NCBI GenBank assembly: GCA_937905835.1
Contig: CALCXK010000032.1
Location: forward strand, 1-6,114
Length of the DNA stretch: 6,114 bases
DNA from: an uncultured Ilumatobacter sp.
GTDB lineage: Bacteria > Actinomycetota > Acidimicrobiia > Acidimicrobiales > Ilumatobacteraceae
Direction: 5' to 3'
Both the position numbers and the translations under genes were made by a program. Below the pieces are notes generated by a model. The model was not told the DNA's origin. It saw only the letters and a program-made list of their open reading frames with translations, and did no database searches. Of this stretch, positions 5,076 through 6,114 are shown piece by piece. Within the stretch, counting starts at the first letter, position 1. Each line of letters opens with the position of its first letter.

Positions 5076-5910
5076 TGGAGTTGCGGGCGACGTCGACAGT
5101 GGCAACCCAGAGCTTGCCGGTTGCGGTGCCGGCTGCTGCTGACGGGTGTGAGTCTTCGCAGGTGAGGGTGAACAACCGGTTGCCGTCGTCACCTCCCAGC
5201 ATGCAGGCATATGTGTTGTCCTCAGTCGCCAGCTGATGCGTGATCTCGCCGCCCTCGAGGACCCGCACAACTTGTTTGCCAAGTGCATCGGAGTACCAGA
5301 TGCCACCGTCGGCATCGATCGTGCACCCGTCGGGCGCAGTGCCCTCGGCCGTGGCCCAGATGCGTCGATTTGCCAACGTGGCGTCATCGTTGATGTCCCA
5401 CGCGGTGTACTGCCCGCCGAACGACTCGCCAACGATGAGCGTCTTCCCGTGGTCGACGATGACCGAGCCATTCGGGAACATGAGATCCGTGGCGGCGACC
5501 TCGACGGATCCGTCGGCTCGTACGAGCGCCAACGAGGCCATGGCGAACTCGTCGCCAGCCTCCATGTCGAAGCCGAAGTTACCGACGTACGCGTTGCCTG
5601 CAATGTCCATGACTATGTCGTTGCAATGACCGTTGGCCACGCCGCCGAGGTCGGCATGCTCGACGACGGAACCATCCGATTCGACGCGCATCAGCTTGCG
5701 GTCCACCATCGACACGAACACCAATCGCCCGTCAGGCAGCCAGTCAAGCCCAGACGGACGACCGTTGTATTCGACCTCGACGTTGCGGACCCCATCGGCA
5801 CCGACGGTGGAAATCGTCTGCTGGTAGAAGTCGCTGAACCAGAACTTGCCGTCATGCCAACGCGGCCCTTCGCCGAAGTCGATGCCGTCGATCACCAGTT
5901 CCCAGGTCAT
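5062..5910 (-). CDS. SMP-30/gluconolactonase-like beta-propeller hydrolase
   Basis: From the ATG at 5910 this is a 282-residue SGL-domain protein, a six-bladed beta-propeller that typically uses a divalent metal to hydrolyse lactones or similar esters. The four expected metal-ligand positions are all visible: Glu14 in FGEGPRW, Asn97 in GHCNDIV, Asn147 in MFPNGSV and Asp194 in APDGCTID. Further propeller landmarks are FWFSDF (23-28), GRPSGLDWLPDGRLVFVS (50-67) and GGIWYSDALG (202-211). No signal peptide is seen with this start. The start is chosen because the SGL domain begins immediately and TACTGT lies 7 nt upstream. The frame is, however, open further upstream (TTG at 6069 and on to the window edge), so a longer or fused protein is possible. 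The lactone substrate is unknown. Confidence 0.88.
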   Translation of the reverse strand: MTWELVIDGIDFGEGPRWHDGKFWFSDFYQQTISTVGADGVRNVEVEYNGRPSGLDWLPDGRLVFVSMVDRKLMRVESDGSVVEHADLGGVANGHCNDIVMDIAGNAYVGNFGFDMEAGDEFAMASLALVRADGSVEVAATDLMFPNGSVIVDHGKTLIVGESFGGQYTAWDINDDATLANRRIWATAEGTAPDGCTIDADGGIWYSDALGKQVVRVLEGGEITHQLATEDNTYACMLGGDDGNRLFTLTCEDSHPSAAAGTATGKLWVATVDVARNSTDRP

Positions 5911-6114
5911 GGAACCGACAGTACCCCGCTGCTCATCATCGAACCCTCCGGCCTGGACCGACCAGTGGCCATCGAGGGCATCCACAAGCCGCCTCAACAG
6001 CGACGAGCCGCGCGTCGCACAGAATCCGTAGGCCACGTCCGGATCGTCGGCCGGATGAAACCACTGCAAAGTCTTATCGGATTCGAAGGCGATGTCGTGA
6101 GACGGTGCGCCAGA
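5911..6114 (-). CDS. coding-like upstream segment, partial; C-terminus of another protein or N-terminal part of a fusion
   Basis: On the minus strand the frame of the SMP-30-like gene continues without a stop from 5911 to the window end, 68 codons. The two other minus frames both contain stops. The translation looks like real protein: WFHPADDPDVAYGFCATR, then LLRRLVDALDG. The pattern 'DPDVAYGF...LVDAL' loosely recalls the last strand and helix of beta-lactamase-type serine hydrolases, but this is memory of a weak motif. The final residues before the ATG (GGFDDEQRGTVGS) look like a linker. It may be a fused upstream domain, or a gene whose stop was lost by mutation or sequencing error. Confidence 0.35.
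5918..5923 (-). promoter_or_regulatory. -10 element (TACTGT) of the SMP-30-like gene
   Basis: TACTGT on the minus strand fits TANNNT and ends 7 nt (CGGTTCC) before the ATG at 5910. No ribosome-binding site lies between. The match supports an independent start at 5910, although the element lies inside an open reading frame. Confidence 0.45.

Overview
The window looks like chromosomal DNA of a GC-rich actinobacterium. It holds two luciferase-like (LLM-class) oxidoreductases of types that normally use coenzyme F420, start codons include GTG, and codons favour G or C in the third position. Several starts have a TANNNT hexamer 6-8 nt upstream and little or no Shine-Dalgarno sequence, which fits actinobacterial leaderless transcription. 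An acidimicrobial (Ilumatobacter-like) source is a guess from overall protein style and is not demonstrated. I see no rRNA, tRNA, CRISPR array, insertion sequence or phage gene.

Layout from left to right. Positions 1-72 hold an 11-bp inverted repeat downstream of a minus-strand FAD-dependent amine/amino-acid oxidoreductase of the DadA/PuuB type (73-1482). Only 16 bp separate it from a divergent plus-strand gamma-glutamylcyclotransferase-like gene (1499-1897). The gap 1898-2090 lies between convergent genes and holds four tandem perfect hairpins. Next is a minus-strand LLM oxidoreductase resembling the MSMEG_4141 family (2091-2990). A 154-bp divergent control region (2991-3144) separates it from a plus-strand monoacylglycerol-lipase-like alpha/beta hydrolase (3145-3963). 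A 179-bp gap with a long imperfect inverted repeat follows, then a second plus-strand LLM oxidoreductase resembling the Rv2161c family (4143-5000). It converges on a minus-strand SMP-30/gluconolactonase-like gene (5062-5910). The reading frame of that gene stays open upstream to the window edge (5911-6114), so there is either an adjoining partial gene or a fusion.

The six genes alternate in strand and share no obvious operon, so each is probably its own transcription unit. Together they suggest peripheral catabolism: amine oxidation, gamma-glutamyl removal, ester hydrolysis, F420-dependent redox steps and lactone hydrolysis. A single joint pathway is not shown. The most interesting non-coding signals are the repeated TANNNT-N6-8-start arrangement, the 16-bp shared promoter with overlapping -10-like elements, and the hairpin cluster at 1946-2048. 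I found no convincing new multi-gene system.
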